DNA of 64,000 bases. It comes from Solen grandis (Eukaryota; Mollusca; Bivalvia; Adapedonta; Solenidae). Positions 36,617 through 49,919 of this stretch are shown here, piece by piece; within the stretch, counting starts at the first letter, position 1; the number at the start of each line of letters is the position of its first letter. The notes beneath the pieces were generated by a model. The model was given only the letters and a program-made list of their open reading frames with translations, was not told the origin of the DNA and did not search any database. A program made the position numbers and the translations under genes. The stretch is from positions 1,798,001 to 1,862,000 of the forward strand of contig CM037779.1 of assembly GCA_021229015.1 (NCBI GenBank), written 5' to 3'.

Positions 36617-39600
36617 TTAGGACTTTCTGCCTAAAGCAGAAAGTCCTATTGGGTTTGTACTGTTTATTCTTCTTCTTCTTATTATTATTATTATTATTCT
36701 TTTTTTCTTCCTAACTAAACGCTTATTTTTCTATGTTGCAATACTCCTAGGACGATGAAATTTTTATGACTTATTAGTCACGTTAGGAAATTTTGATTTC
36801 TATGATTTTCATATGCCTATGACGTCATATGACGTCACATTTGAAATATGCTACAAAAGTTTGTACGCGGTCTACAGCCATTGTTTGTGAACCGATTTTC
36901 ATCAAATTTTCACAGATTGTGTATATTAAGTTCTAGTTGTGCATCCCGGTGTCCGTTTTTCAAAATTCGAAAAGTCCATGGTTCTATAGCGAATCCAAGA
37001 TTCGAACCAAGGTCGTAAATTTTTAAATGCTTATAAAATCTGTCCTATTTAAGATAGAAAGTTGATATTTAGTCAGTATATAGGTCTCTAGAAGTTCTAA
37101 ACATTTTGTGAAAATATATGTCATATGACGTCACGTGACGTCATTATATGATAATGTATTTCTAATATTAACAAGAATATTTCTATATGTTGAAATTGTC
37201 GAAAGGCAATGAAAATTTAAAGACACATGCTTCAAACGCTGAAATTTAGATTTATATGATTTTCATATGCCTATGACGTCATATGACGTCACACTGGAAA
37301 TATGCAACAAAAGTTTGTACGCGGTCTACAGCCATTGTTTATGAACCGATTTTCATCAAATTTTCGCAGAATGTGTATATTAAGTTCTAGTTGTGCATCC
37401 CGGTGTCCGTTTTTCAAAATTCGAAAAGTCCATGGTTCTATAGCGAATCCAAGATTCGAACCAAGGTCGTAAATTTTTAAATGCTTATAAAATCTGTCCT
37501 ATTTAAGATAGAAAGTTGATATTTAGTCAGTATATAGGTCTCTAGAAGTTCTAAACATTTTGTGAAAATATATGTCATATGACGTCACCTGACGTCATTA
37601 TATGATAATGTATTTCTAATATTAACAAGAATATTTCTATATGTTGAAATTGTCGAAAGGCAATGAAAATTTAAAGACACATGCTTCAAACGCTGAAATT
37701 TAGATTTATATGATTTTCATATGCCTATGACGTCATATGACGTCACACTGGAAATATGCAACAAAAGTTTGTACGCGGTCTACAGCCATTGTTTATGAAC
37801 CGATTTTCATCAAATTTTCGCAGAATGTGTATATTAAGTTCTAGTTGTGCATCCCGGTGTCCTTTTTTCAAAATTCGAAAAGTCCAAGGTTCTATAGCGA
37901 TTCCAAGATTCGAACCAAGGTCGTAAATTTTCAAATTCTTATAAAATCGGTCCTATTTGAGATAGAAAGATGATATTGGGTCAGTATATAGGTCTCTGGG
38001 AGTCTTAAACATTTTGTGAAAATAAATGTCATATGACGTCACGTGACGCCATTATATGATAATGAATTTCTAATTCTAACAAGATTATTTCTATATCTTG
38101 AAATTTTCGAAGGGCAATGAAAAATTAAGGCCGCATGCTTCAGATGCTGAAATTTCGATTTCAAAGACTTTCAGAAGCCTATGACGTCATATGACGTCAC
38201 ATTTGAAATTGACTACGAAAGTTTGTACACGGTCCAGAGCCATTATTAATGGGCCGATTTTCATCAAATTTTCACAGAATGTGTATATTAAGTTCTAGTT
38301 GTGCATCTCTTTATCCGTTTTTCAAAATTCGAAAAGTCCATGGTTCTATAGCGAATCCAAGATTCGAACCAAGGTCGTAAATTTTTAAATGCTTATAAAA
38401 TCGGTCCTATTTGAGATAGAAAAGTGATAATTGATCAGTATATAGGTCTCTAAGAGTCTTAAACATTTTGTGAAAAAAACCGTCATATATTATAATAAGT
38501 ATTTCTAATATTAACAAGAGTATTTCTATATGTTGAAATTGTCGAAGGGCAATGAAAATTTAATGACAAATGATTCAGACGCTGAAATTTCGATTTCAAT
38601 GATTTTCAGAAGCCTATGACGTCATATGACGTCACATTTGAAATGACTACGAAAGTTTGTACACGGTCCAGAGCCATTATTTATGGGCCGATTTTCATCA
38701 AATTTTCACAGAATGTGTATATTACGTTCTTATTGTGTATACCGGTGTCCGGTTTTTCAAAATTCGAAAAGTCCAAGCATCTATGGCGGATCCAAGATTC
38801 GAAACAAGGACGTCAATTTTTAAATGCTTATAAAAACTGTCCTATTTGAGATAGAAAGTTGAAATTTTGTCAGTTAGTAGGTCTCTTGGTGTCTTAACAA
38901 TTATGTGAAAATAAACGTCATATGACGTCACGTGACGTCATTTTTTATTATTATTATTCTTTTCTTCTTCCTAACTAAACGCTTATTTTAATATGTTGCA
39001 ATAGTCCTAGAACGATGAAATTTTTTATGGGTTTTTAGTCACGTGAGGAAATTTTGATTTCAATGATTGACAGCACCCTATGACGTCACATGACGTCACA
39101 GCTAAAAATAGTGAAAAATGGTTTTCGCGCTCTACAGCCGACATTAATGGTCGGATTTTCTTCAAATTTTCACAGATGGTACATCTTGAAACTTAGGTGT
39201 ACATATCCTGTCAGCTAACCGAAATTCCGAAAGACCGAAGTTCTGTGGCTGAAATAAGATTCGAACATAGGACCGAAAATTTCATTTTAGGATTAAAGAG
39301 CTTCAGGATGAGATAGAAAGTTGAAACTTACACAGTATGCAGTTCTGCAGAATTTCTTAACATATTTTGAGTCGTGACGTCATATGACGTTATGTGACGT
39401 CATAAGCATACATCTTAATTTTCATTTAAAGGCAATGATTTCGACATGATGCCAGTTGTTCAGAATAATGAAAATTTCAGAGTTATGACAGTAATGTATG
39501 CGCTTTTGAACAAAAGCATCTTCAGCACCGTATGACGTCATGTGACGTCAGGGCTAAAAATAGTGAAAAATGGTGTTCACGCTCTACAGCCGCCATTTAT

Positions 39601-40409
39601 GGTCGAATTTTCTTCAAATTTTCACAGATGGTATATCTTGAAACTAAGATGTGTATATCCTTTAAGCTAACCGAAATTCCGAAAGACCGAAGTTCTGTGG
39701 CTTAAATAATATTCGAACATAGGACCGAAAATTTCATTTTAGAATTAAAGAGCTTCAGAATGAGATAGAAAGTTGAAACTTACACAGTTTGCAGTTCTGC
39801 AGCATTTCTACAAACATTTTGAATCCAGACGTCATAGGACGTCATAAGCATACCACTTAATTTTACTTTGGGGCAATGATTTCGACATGATGCCAATTGT
39901 TCAGAATAATGAAAATTTCAGAGTTATTGCAGTAAAGTATGCGCTTTTGAGCAACAGCATTTTCAGCACCCTTTGACGTCACCTGACGTAAGAGCTAAAA
40001 ATAGTGAAAAATGGTATTCACGCTCTAGAGCCGCCATTTGTGGTCAGATTTTCTTCAAATTTTTACAGATGGTACATCTTGAAACTAAGGCCTGAATATT
40101 TTGTCAGCTAACCTTAATTCCGAAAAACCGAAGTATTGTGGCTGAAGTAAGATTCGAACATAGGACCTTTGAACTAGAAATCAAGTTTGCAGTCATGTCC
40201 TGACGTCATATAACATCATGTTACGTCACAGACTAATACTTAGTTCTTATCATTTGCACTAATTTCGGAATATAATGTCAATTGTTCAGCATGAACATGA
40301 AATACTACCAGAGGTGAATCATTACATGAAACTTCTATCTCCTGCTTTTTGCATTAACACAGCTTGCAGAAAGTCCTATCATTCGTTTTCACGAATGACA
40401 TCTAGTTGC
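36617..40409. repeat. CRE-rich tandem array bounded by AGGACTTTCTGC inverted repeats
   Basis: The left edge is a hairpin: AGGACTTTCTGC (36619-36630) and GCAGAAAGTCCT (36636-36647). The right edge repeats GCAGAAAGTCCTAT near 40367 and ends with TTCACGAATGACATCTAG. Inside, five type-A units begin their paired TGACGTCA motif at 36821, 37275, 37729, 38183 and 38618, giving periods of 454, 454, 454 and 435. From about 38940 the unit restarts (CTTCCTAACTAAACGC, also at 36709) in a diverged type B of about 440 bases, three copies or more. Each unit carries several TGACGTCA palindromes. No protein coding is seen. It is likely one expanded nonautonomous transposon. Confidence 0.75.
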
Positions 40410-40625
40410 TGTTTATAATTATGTCTCGTATCTGGATATATTCATAATTATAAGTCCAAATTTTTTATAATTTATATGCATGCATTGAAAGGCTTGTGTA
40501 TAGATACAGTGTAAATCTGTTGTATGAAAGAATTCTTTTCTGCTAGAACAAATGCTGATTGCATTTCAATTTTGTGTTTTTCATCAGGTTTTACATTTTC
40601 TATATTTTCAGTTTAATTAGAAAAA

Positions 40626-43600
40626 ATGGATGAAAAGTCAGAAAACAAGGAAGGCTATACCAAAGCAGATGATCCCAGTGATGTTGATGTTCTGACAGGG
40701 TAAACTGACTTTCTTTTCCTGGTCTCCAGCACATCTATATATTTCAGTTTGCTATACAACCATTATGTAATGATACAGTTTTTTCTAAGTTCTTTTTCCT
40801 ATTAGGTTATTCAAATGTATCCTGGTAATCTTACTGTTCCAAGCAAGAATTTAACTTTAGCTCTTCAATATGCAAAATGGACACCGTGTCTTGTTGGCAC
40901 AGTAGCTAGTTCCATTACTTAGAAAAACCAAGTGCAATTTTATACTTTTACTACAATTGTTATAACTTTTTTTGTCCCTTTTCATGATACCATTAAAACC
41001 CAACTTTTTACAGAAAATGATCTGTTAATTTTATTAACTACATGTATAAGCAAACCCCTTTATTGTTGCATTATATTTTTGTCTGACAGTGAAGAATCTG
41101 AGCCGGATATGACACTGTTTGATCTGCCATGGGATGATGTTCTTTTTCCCCATGTGTTACCACATCTGTCAGTTCAAACACAGTTCCAGCTGAGAAGGGT
41201 GTCAACCCTTGGACTTGAACTGATGAAGGAGTTCTTTAGCCAGGTCAAGTCCGTGAACATTGCCAGGATTGCAGGAAGGATGACCAGGAGCGCATTTCAT
41301 ATAATTACTGGTAATAATACAAACATTCAAAATATGAACTTACGAAATGCTAAGGACTGGTTGTCAGATGGTTTGCTGATCCCAGTTTTGAAATCAAACC
41401 CTCGCCTAGAGTGTGTGGATTTCACGAAGTGTACAAGTGTGACAAATGCCTCTTTACAGATCCTGGCAGTTAAATGCCCAAAGCTAAAGAGTCTTGTGTT
41501 GACAGAGTGTCCCTGGGTGAGCCCAGAAGGCTTAACTGTGATAGCATTGAACTGCCACCACCTTGAGACGCTGGATATTTCAGGGTGCTGGAACATCGAC
41601 AATGATGCCATATCTGTCCTTGCCATGAGCTGTCCTAGGTAGGTTATCAATGTAGAGAGATGCACTTACCAGTGCCCAGTGGTGGTATAAATGAAATTCA
41701 GTATTTCAGAGTTCATAAAATTCCCAGTTTTAATGAAATAAGATAATCATTTTCCCTTGATAGTTTAGTCAAGATCTGCCAATTTCTAGGTCACATCATG
41801 ATCAGAGGTCAGAGAGGTTTAGCCAAGAATGAAACAATCATCAAGGTTTGAGGATTAACTTGACTCTAGATTGCAAGCACTTGCCAGTCTGAACAGTATT
41901 AACTGTTTAATTATTGTTAATTTCATGGACATCTTATTCCATGAATTTAATTCACCATGAAAAATGTTAATCAAATAGACTTCACACTTACTAGAACATG
42001 AATCCACAAATATATGTACCAACAAAATTAACTTATTATAGATTCCATGAAATTTAATGCCAACGAAAATAAATGATTTTTCAGTACAATATAATCAAGC
42101 TGATATGATTTCTACTAGTCCTTTAGATAAATTTCTGGACAGTTTTCATGCAGGAAACCTTTTTTCATAAGAAGTAAATGTTTTCCTTTTTTAGTCTGAA
42201 ACATATATTCAAAAACTTTATTAGAATATTTGACAAAACTATTATTATTAAACTAAAAAAATATTTTAGACAATTTAAAAAAAAATCATCTTTTGTACCC
42301 ATGACATTTCAGAATAAAATCATTGAATGTGTCTAAGATCTATGGTTTGAATGATGCCGCTCTAATCCAATTGATACGAAGATGTCTCCAACTGTCCCAT
42401 CTAAATATCCAGGGGTGCTGGCGCCTCACAGATGACAGCATCAGGTAAACTTGCAGATGAAATGGGATGTTGTTTACTTATTGTTTGGTTGTTAATGGGA
42501 TTTTTAGCTCGACTATTCAAAGAATATGAGAGCTATTGTAGTCGCCCTTGTGTTGGCGTTGCAGCTCTTGGTTAAAGTTTTGCATGCAAGTTACTATCAA
42601 CCTTATATCTCAATAACCAATTATGGTATTGACTTGAAAGTTTATGAATATATCCAGGGGCATCAGACAACCAAAGTGGATAACTCTTGACTAAATTTGA
42701 TATAAGTTATGGCCCCTTTTTAACTTAGAAATTTTGGTTAAAGTTTTGCATGCAAGGTATTTCTTTTTTATCTTCCGGGGGTTATTTGAAACATCTTTAA
42801 TGTGTTTAGGGGTATTATAATTTATACTATCAAGGAAGATAACACCTGATGGAATATATTACAAATTATGGCCCCTTTTTAACTTAGAAATTTTTTATAA
42901 AAGTTTTGCATGCAAGGAATTTCATGCATATGTTTCAGTAACCAGGCTTGGGTTTGATTTGAAACTTCTTTAATATGTTCAATGGTATCATACTATAATG
43001 GCAGATAGTTTTGAATGAATATAATGCAGACAAGGGCCACTTTTGTACTTAGACTTTTTGGTTAAAGTTTTACATGCAAGCTACTATCCAGCTTATATCT
43101 CAGAAATTGTTTTTGGTATTGACTAGGAAGTTTAGAAGTGTGTTCAGGGGCATCAGAAATCCAAGGAGGATAACTCTTGGACTGAATTTTATTCAAATTA
43201 TGGCCCTTTTCTAACTTGGATACTTGTTATTATGCTTATGTCTCAGTAACTAGGCATGGGAATGATTTTAGATTTCATAAACCTATTCAAGGGTATTAGA
43301 CTATTAAGGTATATCATTTTTGACTATTATTATATACAGGGTATATGAAGGGCAAGAATTGAAATAGATTTTATTTTATTTACCAAAAAGCATTTTGAAT
43401 AGTCGAGCGTGCTGTCCTCTGACAGCTCTTATTTGTTACATCTAGTACTTTGTGGTCATAGGAGAAAGATACCATATAAAAGGGCGGTGTATGGACAAAT
43501 ATTTTACTTAAGTTTTCATATCTCAATTTCATGAGAGGGGAAAGGTATATAGAAATGGCTTTGTCCAGTTTGTCTGTAAGTCAGTCTGCATGTCTTGGGG

Positions 43601-44628
43601 ACAAAAGACAAATGCATACTGAGTCTAGGCAGTGTGGAGGGGGTATGGACTCATCTTCAGTGATAGCTGTAGTTTGTACACGATAAAACTTTATAAAAAA
43701 AATGAAAAATAACAAGAATATGTGCATTGCTACTAATGTGGATTTTATTTGATAGGTGTATTGCTTCAATCTATTTGTAGATAATAACAAAGGGGTCTGG
43801 CACAGTGGGTCATATATCACTGTTTGTAATACATATAATATATAGACAAGTGAAATATGACCCACCTTTTGTGCCAGACCCCTTTGGATAATAGGTCATC
43901 CTAAAATAATGTTTATTTGCAATTACCCAATCCATACTTTTTTCAGTGGTTTTTTGGGAGCTAGCAATTTTTGTAAGGAAGAGATAACAGTGGTGAAAAA
44001 GTCACAAATCAAGAGAGAAGCACAACATAAATCACTATTAACTTAGAACAGCCAATCTGATTGTGTGATGGGCATAATTATGTTTTTAACAAGTGATATG
44101 AACAAGTGATATGATATTAGAAACAAATACCGATAAGAACTTACTTAGTGTCTTTCTGTTTTCATGAGGTTAAATGATAAATTTCCAGTGACAGTCCTCA
44201 ATTTGGAAGCACCTTTTATCAACAGAATCTGTCATAATGAGCAGGTAACATTGTTTTCTAACATGACACGTAAATTGGCAATAAAACTTTTTGAATACAA
44301 GGATGGAATTTTTTGTAAAAAAGAAAACAGTAACTTTCTTCCTATGAAGAAATACTGGTAAAGAAATGTTTTATCATTGTGTTTCAAAAAATACAAGTCA
44401 CATATTGTTGAGACAGTCACTATTACATGTTCCAGATTCCTTGGTGAGTATGGAAAGAACTTGAAGATCTTGCAGCTGCGAGAATGTCACCAGGTGACAG
44501 AGATGTCTCTGGCCAGACTGAGAGAGAACAACGTAAAGATGGATCGTAGACCCCCACCGGACATCAATAATGCACGTCTGGACAGGATAGGCTTCAGATT
44601 CAAGCATAGACTGCATGTCGCTATCTAA
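40626..44628 (+). CDS. FBXL15: FBXL15-like F-box and leucine-rich-repeat protein, four coding exons
   Basis: Substrate receptor of an SCF (SKP1-CUL1-F-box) ubiquitin ligase. The human protein targets SMURF1 and so promotes BMP signalling (family knowledge). Coding exons: 40626-40699, 41090-41638, 42313-42444, 44436-44628; phases 2, 2 and 2 close and give 315 residues against about 300 in human. The F-box is near residues 35-75 (FDLPWDDVLFPHVLPHLS). Cysteine-containing leucine-rich repeats follow, with the repeated pattern CPKLKSLVLTEC, LETLDISGCWNI and LSHLNIQGCWRL. The last exon has LKILQLRECHQVTEMSLARL, matching human LRSLRVRHCHHVAEPSLSRL. An acceptor ends at 40611, 14 bases before the start codon, so a noncoding first exon lies upstream. 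An in-frame stop just before the ATG supports this start. The N-terminus (DEKSENKEGYTKADDP) is charged and not conserved. Confidence 0.93.
42505..43437 (+). mobile_element. TAGCTCGACTATTC...GACAGCTCTT element, FBXL15 intron 3
   Basis: Left end TAGCTCGACTATTCAAAGAA and right end GAATAGTCGAGCGTGCTGTC then GACAGCTCTT. CGACTATTC and GAATAGTCG form the inverted ends. Internal units of about 170 bases carry GGTTAAAGTTTTGCATGCAA and TATGGCCCCTTTTTAACTTA. A reverse copy lies at 5642-6746. Confidence 0.7.
43788..43887. mobile_element. 100-base palindromic MITE, AAAGGGGTCTGGCAC family
   Basis: Ends AAAGGGGTCTGGCACA and TGTGCCAGACCCCTTT are inverted, and the next GTGGGTCATAT and ATATGACCCAC pair too. 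One arm of the same family (ACCAGACCCCTTTGG) is seen again at 52072-52086. It lies in FBXL15 intron 3. Confidence 0.65.
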
Positions 44629-44657
44629 AAGGTTTTAAATAAGGAATTCCTGTTTTT

Positions 44658-46040
44658 TAGCTCACATGAGCACAACGTGCTCAAGGTGAGCTTTTCTGAT
44701 CGCCTTTTGTCCGTCGTCCGTGCGTCCGTGCGTGCGTGCGTCCGGCGTCAACAATTGCTTCAAACAACATCTCCTCTTAAACGGCTTGGCCAATTTGAAA
44801 AATATTTTGCAGGAATGTTCCTTGGATGAAGCTCTACTAAAGTTGTATAAATGGTTCTGGTCCATTGCATAATTAGGTCACAGGAGCTAAAAATAGATTT
44901 TAAAAATGCAAACTTTGAAAATCTTCTTCTGCAAAACTGCAAGGCCTAGAGCTTAGATATTTGGTATGTAGCATCATCTTATGGGCCACTACCAAGATTG
45001 TACAAATCATAGCCCTATGGTGATAAATGACCCCGCACCAGGGGTCACTTGTTTTACATAGAGTTATATAGAAAAATCTTAAAAAATCTTCTTCTATGAA
45101 TCCATAAGGCCTAGAGCTTAGATATTTGGTATGTAGCATCATCTTGTGGGCCACTACCAAGATTGTACAAATCATAGCCCTATGGTGATAAATGACCCCG
45201 CACCAGGGGTCACTTGTTTTACATAGAGTTATGTAGGAAAATCTTAAAAAATCTTCTTCCATGAATGCATAAGGCCTAGAGCTTAGATATTTGGTATGAA
45301 GCATCATCTTATGGGCCACTACCAAGATTGTACAAATCATAGCCCTATGGTGATAAATGACCCCGCACCAGGGGTCACTTGTTTTACATAGAGTTATATA
45401 GGAAAATCTTAAAAAATCTTCTTCCATGAATGCATAAGGCCTAGAGCTTAGATATTTGGTATGAAGCATCATCTTATGGGCCACTACCAAGATTGTACAA
45501 ATCATAGCACTATGGTGATAAATGACCCCACACCAGGGGTCACTTGTTTTACATAGAGTTAAATAGGAAAATCTTAAAAAATCTTCTTCTATGAATCCAT
45601 AAGGCCTAGAGCTTAGATATTTGGTATGTAGCATCATCTTATGGGCCACTACCAAGATTGTACAAATCATAGCCCAATGGTGATAAATGACCCCACACCA
45701 GGGGTCACTTGTTTTACATAGAGTTAAATAGGAAAATCTTAAAAAATCTTCTTCTATGAATCAATAAGGCCTAGAGCTAAGATTTTTGGTATGTAGTAGC
45801 ATCTAATGGTTCATTACAAAGATTTTCAAAGTCTTGGCCCTATGGTGATAAATGACCCTGCGCCCAAGTCTTCTCTGAAACCATATGGTCCATTGCTTAG
45901 ATATTTGGTGTGTAGTATTGTCAGGGGTAAAATGTTTTAGATTAAGTTATATCAGAATCCTTGTCTGTTTAAAAACCTTGACATCAGTTGAAGCAATGGT
46001 ACTCAGGTGAGCGATTCAGGGCCATCATGGCCCTCTTGTT
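44658..46040 (+). mobile_element. TAGCTCAC...GGCCCTCTTGTT element with 165-bp internal array
   Basis: The left end carries GAGCACAACGTGCTC, a perfect palindrome, followed by a (GTCC/GTGC)n stretch. The right end reads CAGGTGAGCGATTCAGGGCC then ATGGCCCTCTTGTT. Inside, a 165-bp unit starting AAGGCCTAGAGC repeats at 44941, 45106, 45271, 45436 and 45601, and a diverged one follows near 45766. It lies just downstream of the FBXL15 stop, so it may be in that gene's 3' UTR. No transposase was found; this is a high-copy nonautonomous element. Confidence 0.75.
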
Positions 46041-48253
46041 TGTATTATGCACAGTTCCAAGAGAGCAGCCAGTAGGACAGGATCCAAAGGATGGTCAATT
46101 GTTTAATTCCCACCATATAGAAATCACTTTATTTCTGTTCATTCTATCTGTCTAAAAGAAACTTTAGGATACACCCATCCTAATTTAATACAATAACTTG
46201 CATCTTGTACATTATCATAATATTTCTTTGACACTTTGTCACTTTAACACAGCTAAAAATAAAATGTTTCACCTAGAGTTTATTCAAGTTGTGTTAGATT
46301 TAGGGAGATAATCCATATTCAAGTTACCGTTGAAACCTATGGGAAATATACAATTTCTTTTTATATATATGAAAAACTGACTTTATATCTTGAGAAAAAC
46401 TGATGGTGAAGAACCGCATTAGTTGATTTTGTTTCAAATTTCATAAAAAAAATCCAAACTTCACTGAAGATCAGTTTTTTTAAGTTTTCAGGAGAGATAA
46501 TTCATAGTTCTTAGGGGAGATAACTCATGGAACTAAATTATCAGGGGGGTAGTTATCAAAAGAACTCAAGTCACTTCATGTATTGTCAATTACATAGTTT
46601 GTCATCTTTTAGTTTATATTGTATGTTTTTTGTTGAATATATCAAAGTACTGTTGATTGTTAATGATATTGCTATAGTATTCTTTCCTCTGGGAAAAGTC
46701 TTCGGATGTTTTAGGTTGTTGTTTTATCATGTTTTACCAGCAATATAAGGACCATTATTTTTTTCCTCTTAAACATAAATTCTAGCTTAATTTAGAATGA
46801 TAAATCATTTCTAAATGAATTGTAAGCTGTGGCCTCACTCAGCAGAAAACTACCTTTACCTCCAAGATAAAGTCTTATTATATATCAAATTTCAAGTACT
46901 TTGATATGCAGGATAATGCCCAATGTCCATATTCAAGTAATCCATCCATCATTAAATTGTGATCATGGTCCAACAAGTGACCTAGGGAATTTCATAGTAA
47001 ATGCAAACCTTTATAGACTTACAACAAAACAGCCTATTAACTCCAAATCAATGGATGCTTGCATCTGCACTTACAGTCTTTTCATGCATTTGAAGGACCA
47101 TGATTATAATTTAATGATGGATGGATTACCTTAATCATCAGGCTTAATGTTATGAAACTAACAGTTTTTCATATGTTAGGTTTTTTACAGATGGTCGATG
47201 TTAAACATTGAATGACTCTTAATACCAGATGTTATTCTCTATGATAATTGAGAGTTAACCTGATATAAGTAATAAGTGTTTCTTGAATACTACATGTAGT
47301 AAGTACTATAGATTTACCTTTGGAAACTGCAGGTAGTTTTAACAGGGACTTGATATATTATGTTATTTGTCATTTTTTAATTATTTAGGAATAAGATAAA
47401 TTACAGAGTTACTTGTTGTTATTAATTTAAAAATGGTGCTCAACATCATAATTAAAGTGTTACAGATTCATACATATTTTGTTTTGATATCTATACATAT
47501 CTACAAGATGACATAATTTTCTGATCAGTCCTTCAGGAAGAATTATGCTCTCTAACCCTTCCACAACTACTAGTTCTGTTATTATTTCCACTACATCTAT
47601 TTCCACTTTATACACTTTAGGATATAGATTGACAATTGTGATTGTGTTATGGAATAGCTTCCTGGATTTTAATCAGGCCATTGATATGTGTATATGGAAA
47701 ATATTAATTTATTACTTAGGCCAAAAAATAAGGTCTGTCAGTAGTCTCCTGCCAGACAAAAAGAGGCTAGGTAGGTTGGGATGTTTTTTCCCCCCTCTAA
47801 ATGATGTGAAAAGTAAAAACGAAAGTAAAGAAAAGATTTTTTAAGGCATAAATGTAAAAAAAACTTTGGGTCGGCCATGAAAAAAAGAGGGTCAGTCGGG
47901 GGAGACCAGAATCGGAACTTTTTTTTGGCCTTAACGTTATGATACTGTTCAAAATCACTTTTTCAGATGTCAACAAAGTGTATATTTTTTTAATTATACA
48001 CCTAAAATGAATAGCAATGTGTTTTTAATAAAGTTGATATGCATTTTCTTAGCACAATTTTTACACTTAAAATAGTGATTACAATTTTTGACTAGGACAG
48101 TCAAAAAAAGATATTTTTTTGCTGAAGATCATTGGAAATTCATAACAAAGTCAAATGATGTGCACCATACGCAGTAAAAACAATTAGTAAGCAATTACAC
48201 ATTCATATGTGCTAGACATTTTTTTTTCCTTGTTGTTATAGAAACTAAAAATA
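46041..48253. other. Intergenic sequence, repeat fragments only
   Basis: AT-rich. The part at about 47860-47935 (GGGTCGGCCATG, GGGTCAGTCGGGGGAGACC, TTTTTTTTGGCC) looks like the end of a repeat. A 99-codon ORF at 47545-47844 shows no conserved feature. Confidence 0.4.
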
Positions 48254-48353
48254 NNNNNNNNNNNNNNNNNNNNNNNNNNNNNNNNNNNNNNNNNNNNNNN
48301 NNNNNNNNNNNNNNNNNNNNNNNNNNNNNNNNNNNNNNNNNNNNNNNNNNNNN
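48254..48353. other. Assembly gap of 100 N
   Basis: Exactly 100 N, the usual placeholder for a gap of unknown size. Sequence on the right side is worn relative to its repeat family. Confidence 0.98.
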
Positions 48354-48458
48354 TTGTTCATGAAAACGTTTCCTAGCAATGTACTTTTTTCCAAGTTTAT
48401 TTTCAGGAAACATAGACTGTCACCAACATTACAAGTGAGTAGAAATTATTACATTTTT

Positions 48459-49398
48459 TAGCTCACTGAGCAAACTGTCATGGTGACTTTTTGATCGCCT
48501 TGTCTCGTGTTTGGTCATCTCGTCTGCGTCAACAATTGCTTAACATCTTACCTGAAGGATTTGACCAAATCACAGGATCATCTATGATGCCCTCTATCAA
48601 GTTGTACAAATTATTCAGATTGGTTAAAAAAGTATGTACGACTAAAATGTTTTAAAAATGCAACTTTGAAAGTCTTCTTCTGCAAAATGCAAGCCTAACT
48701 GATTTGTATTATCACTATGGAAAAGTTGTCAATATAGCCATGATAATCCCGCCCGTCACTTTTTCAAGATCATAAGAATATCTTAAAATCTCGTTAGAAC
48801 CCTTAGCTACTTAGTATTTTAGTACATCACTAATGTTCATTACCAGATTGTTCAAATCATAGCCCTATGGTGATAAATGCCCCCGCACCAGGGGTCACTT
48901 GTTTTACATAGATTTATATAGGAAAAACTTTAAAAATCTTTTTCTATGAATCCATAAGGCCTAGAGCTTAGATATTTGGTATGTAGCATCATCTAATGGT
49001 TCATTACCAAGATTGTTCAAATCATAGCCAAACGGTGATAAATGCCCCCGCACCAGGGGTCACTTGTTTAACATAGAGTTATATAGGAAAATCTTTAAAA
49101 ATCTTCTTCTATGAATCCATAAGGCCTAGAGATTAGATATTTGGTAAGTAGCATCATCTAATGGTTCATTATCAAGATTTTCAAAATTGTGGCCCTTTGG
49201 AGATAAATGACCCCGCACTAAGTCTTCTCCTCTGAAACCATAAGGCCCAGTGCTTATATATTTGGTGTGTAGTATTGTCAGGGCTAAAATGTTTAAGATT
49301 GAGTTATATCAGAATTCTTGTCTGTTTAAAAACCTTGTAATCAGTTGTAGCAATGGTACTCAGGTGAGCGTTTCAGGGCCATCATGGCCCTCTTGTTT
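48459..49398 (+). mobile_element. TAGCTCAC...GGCCCTCTTGTT element, left half degraded beside the N gap
   Basis: The right half (about 48850-49398) matches the other copies well. The left half (48459-48850) has many short deletions relative to them, including in the palindrome and the GTCC stretch. It begins only about 105 bases after the N gap. Confidence 0.65.
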
Positions 49399-49919
49399 TT
49401 CTTCAGTGGGACCTATTATAGGCATTATAGATCCATGGTCTTCAAGTTTCAAAAAAGATAGATTCTATCGGATTAAAAGAAAAATCACTTTTATCACCGG
49501 ATACCGTCAAGTTTGCATGTCCATCTCACTGAATATTTTTTTTTTTTTACCGGGGGAGCATCCCCCAAGACCCCTCCTAGCACTCATGCAGAAATATTCT
49601 CACACTTTTGCGCGGGTCAACATATATATCTGCGTAAGCCGTCAGCTTTTTATACCCTACCGTTCCGAATTGATCAATATAAGAGTTATCGTAACAAAAG
49701 AACGAAGGAAATTAAATAAAGGCAGGATTGAGGGTGAGTTAAAATACTTTAAAAATACTGATAATGGGCTCGGTTTTGTGTTGTTTATCTTTTTTCTTTC
49801 TTTCAAAATCTACGCAAACCATAGCACATTGTTTACATGCATTTCACTGAAAGGAGAGGGACTAAAACGCGGACGCCTTATGCGGACAATGTAAACAAGC
49901 TGTTTTACGCAAGCGTAAA

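Noticed and set aside
41327..41665. 112-codon minus-strand ORF
   Set aside because: It is the antisense shadow of the FBXL15 leucine-rich-repeat exon.
44900..45670. 256-codon minus-strand ORF of repeated 55-residue units
   Set aside because: It is the antisense reading of a 165-bp noncoding tandem array; the period divisible by three keeps it open. The same applies at 58010-58408, 59409-60344 and 60398-60838.
47545..47844. 99-codon ORF
   Set aside because: Low-complexity Ser/Thr/Ile start, no recognisable motif, no splice context.
49250..49894. 214-codon plus-strand ORF
   Set aside because: It starts inside a repeat element copy and runs through repeat-like sequence (a poly-T run, then GGGGGAGCATCCCCC). 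No conserved domain was seen.
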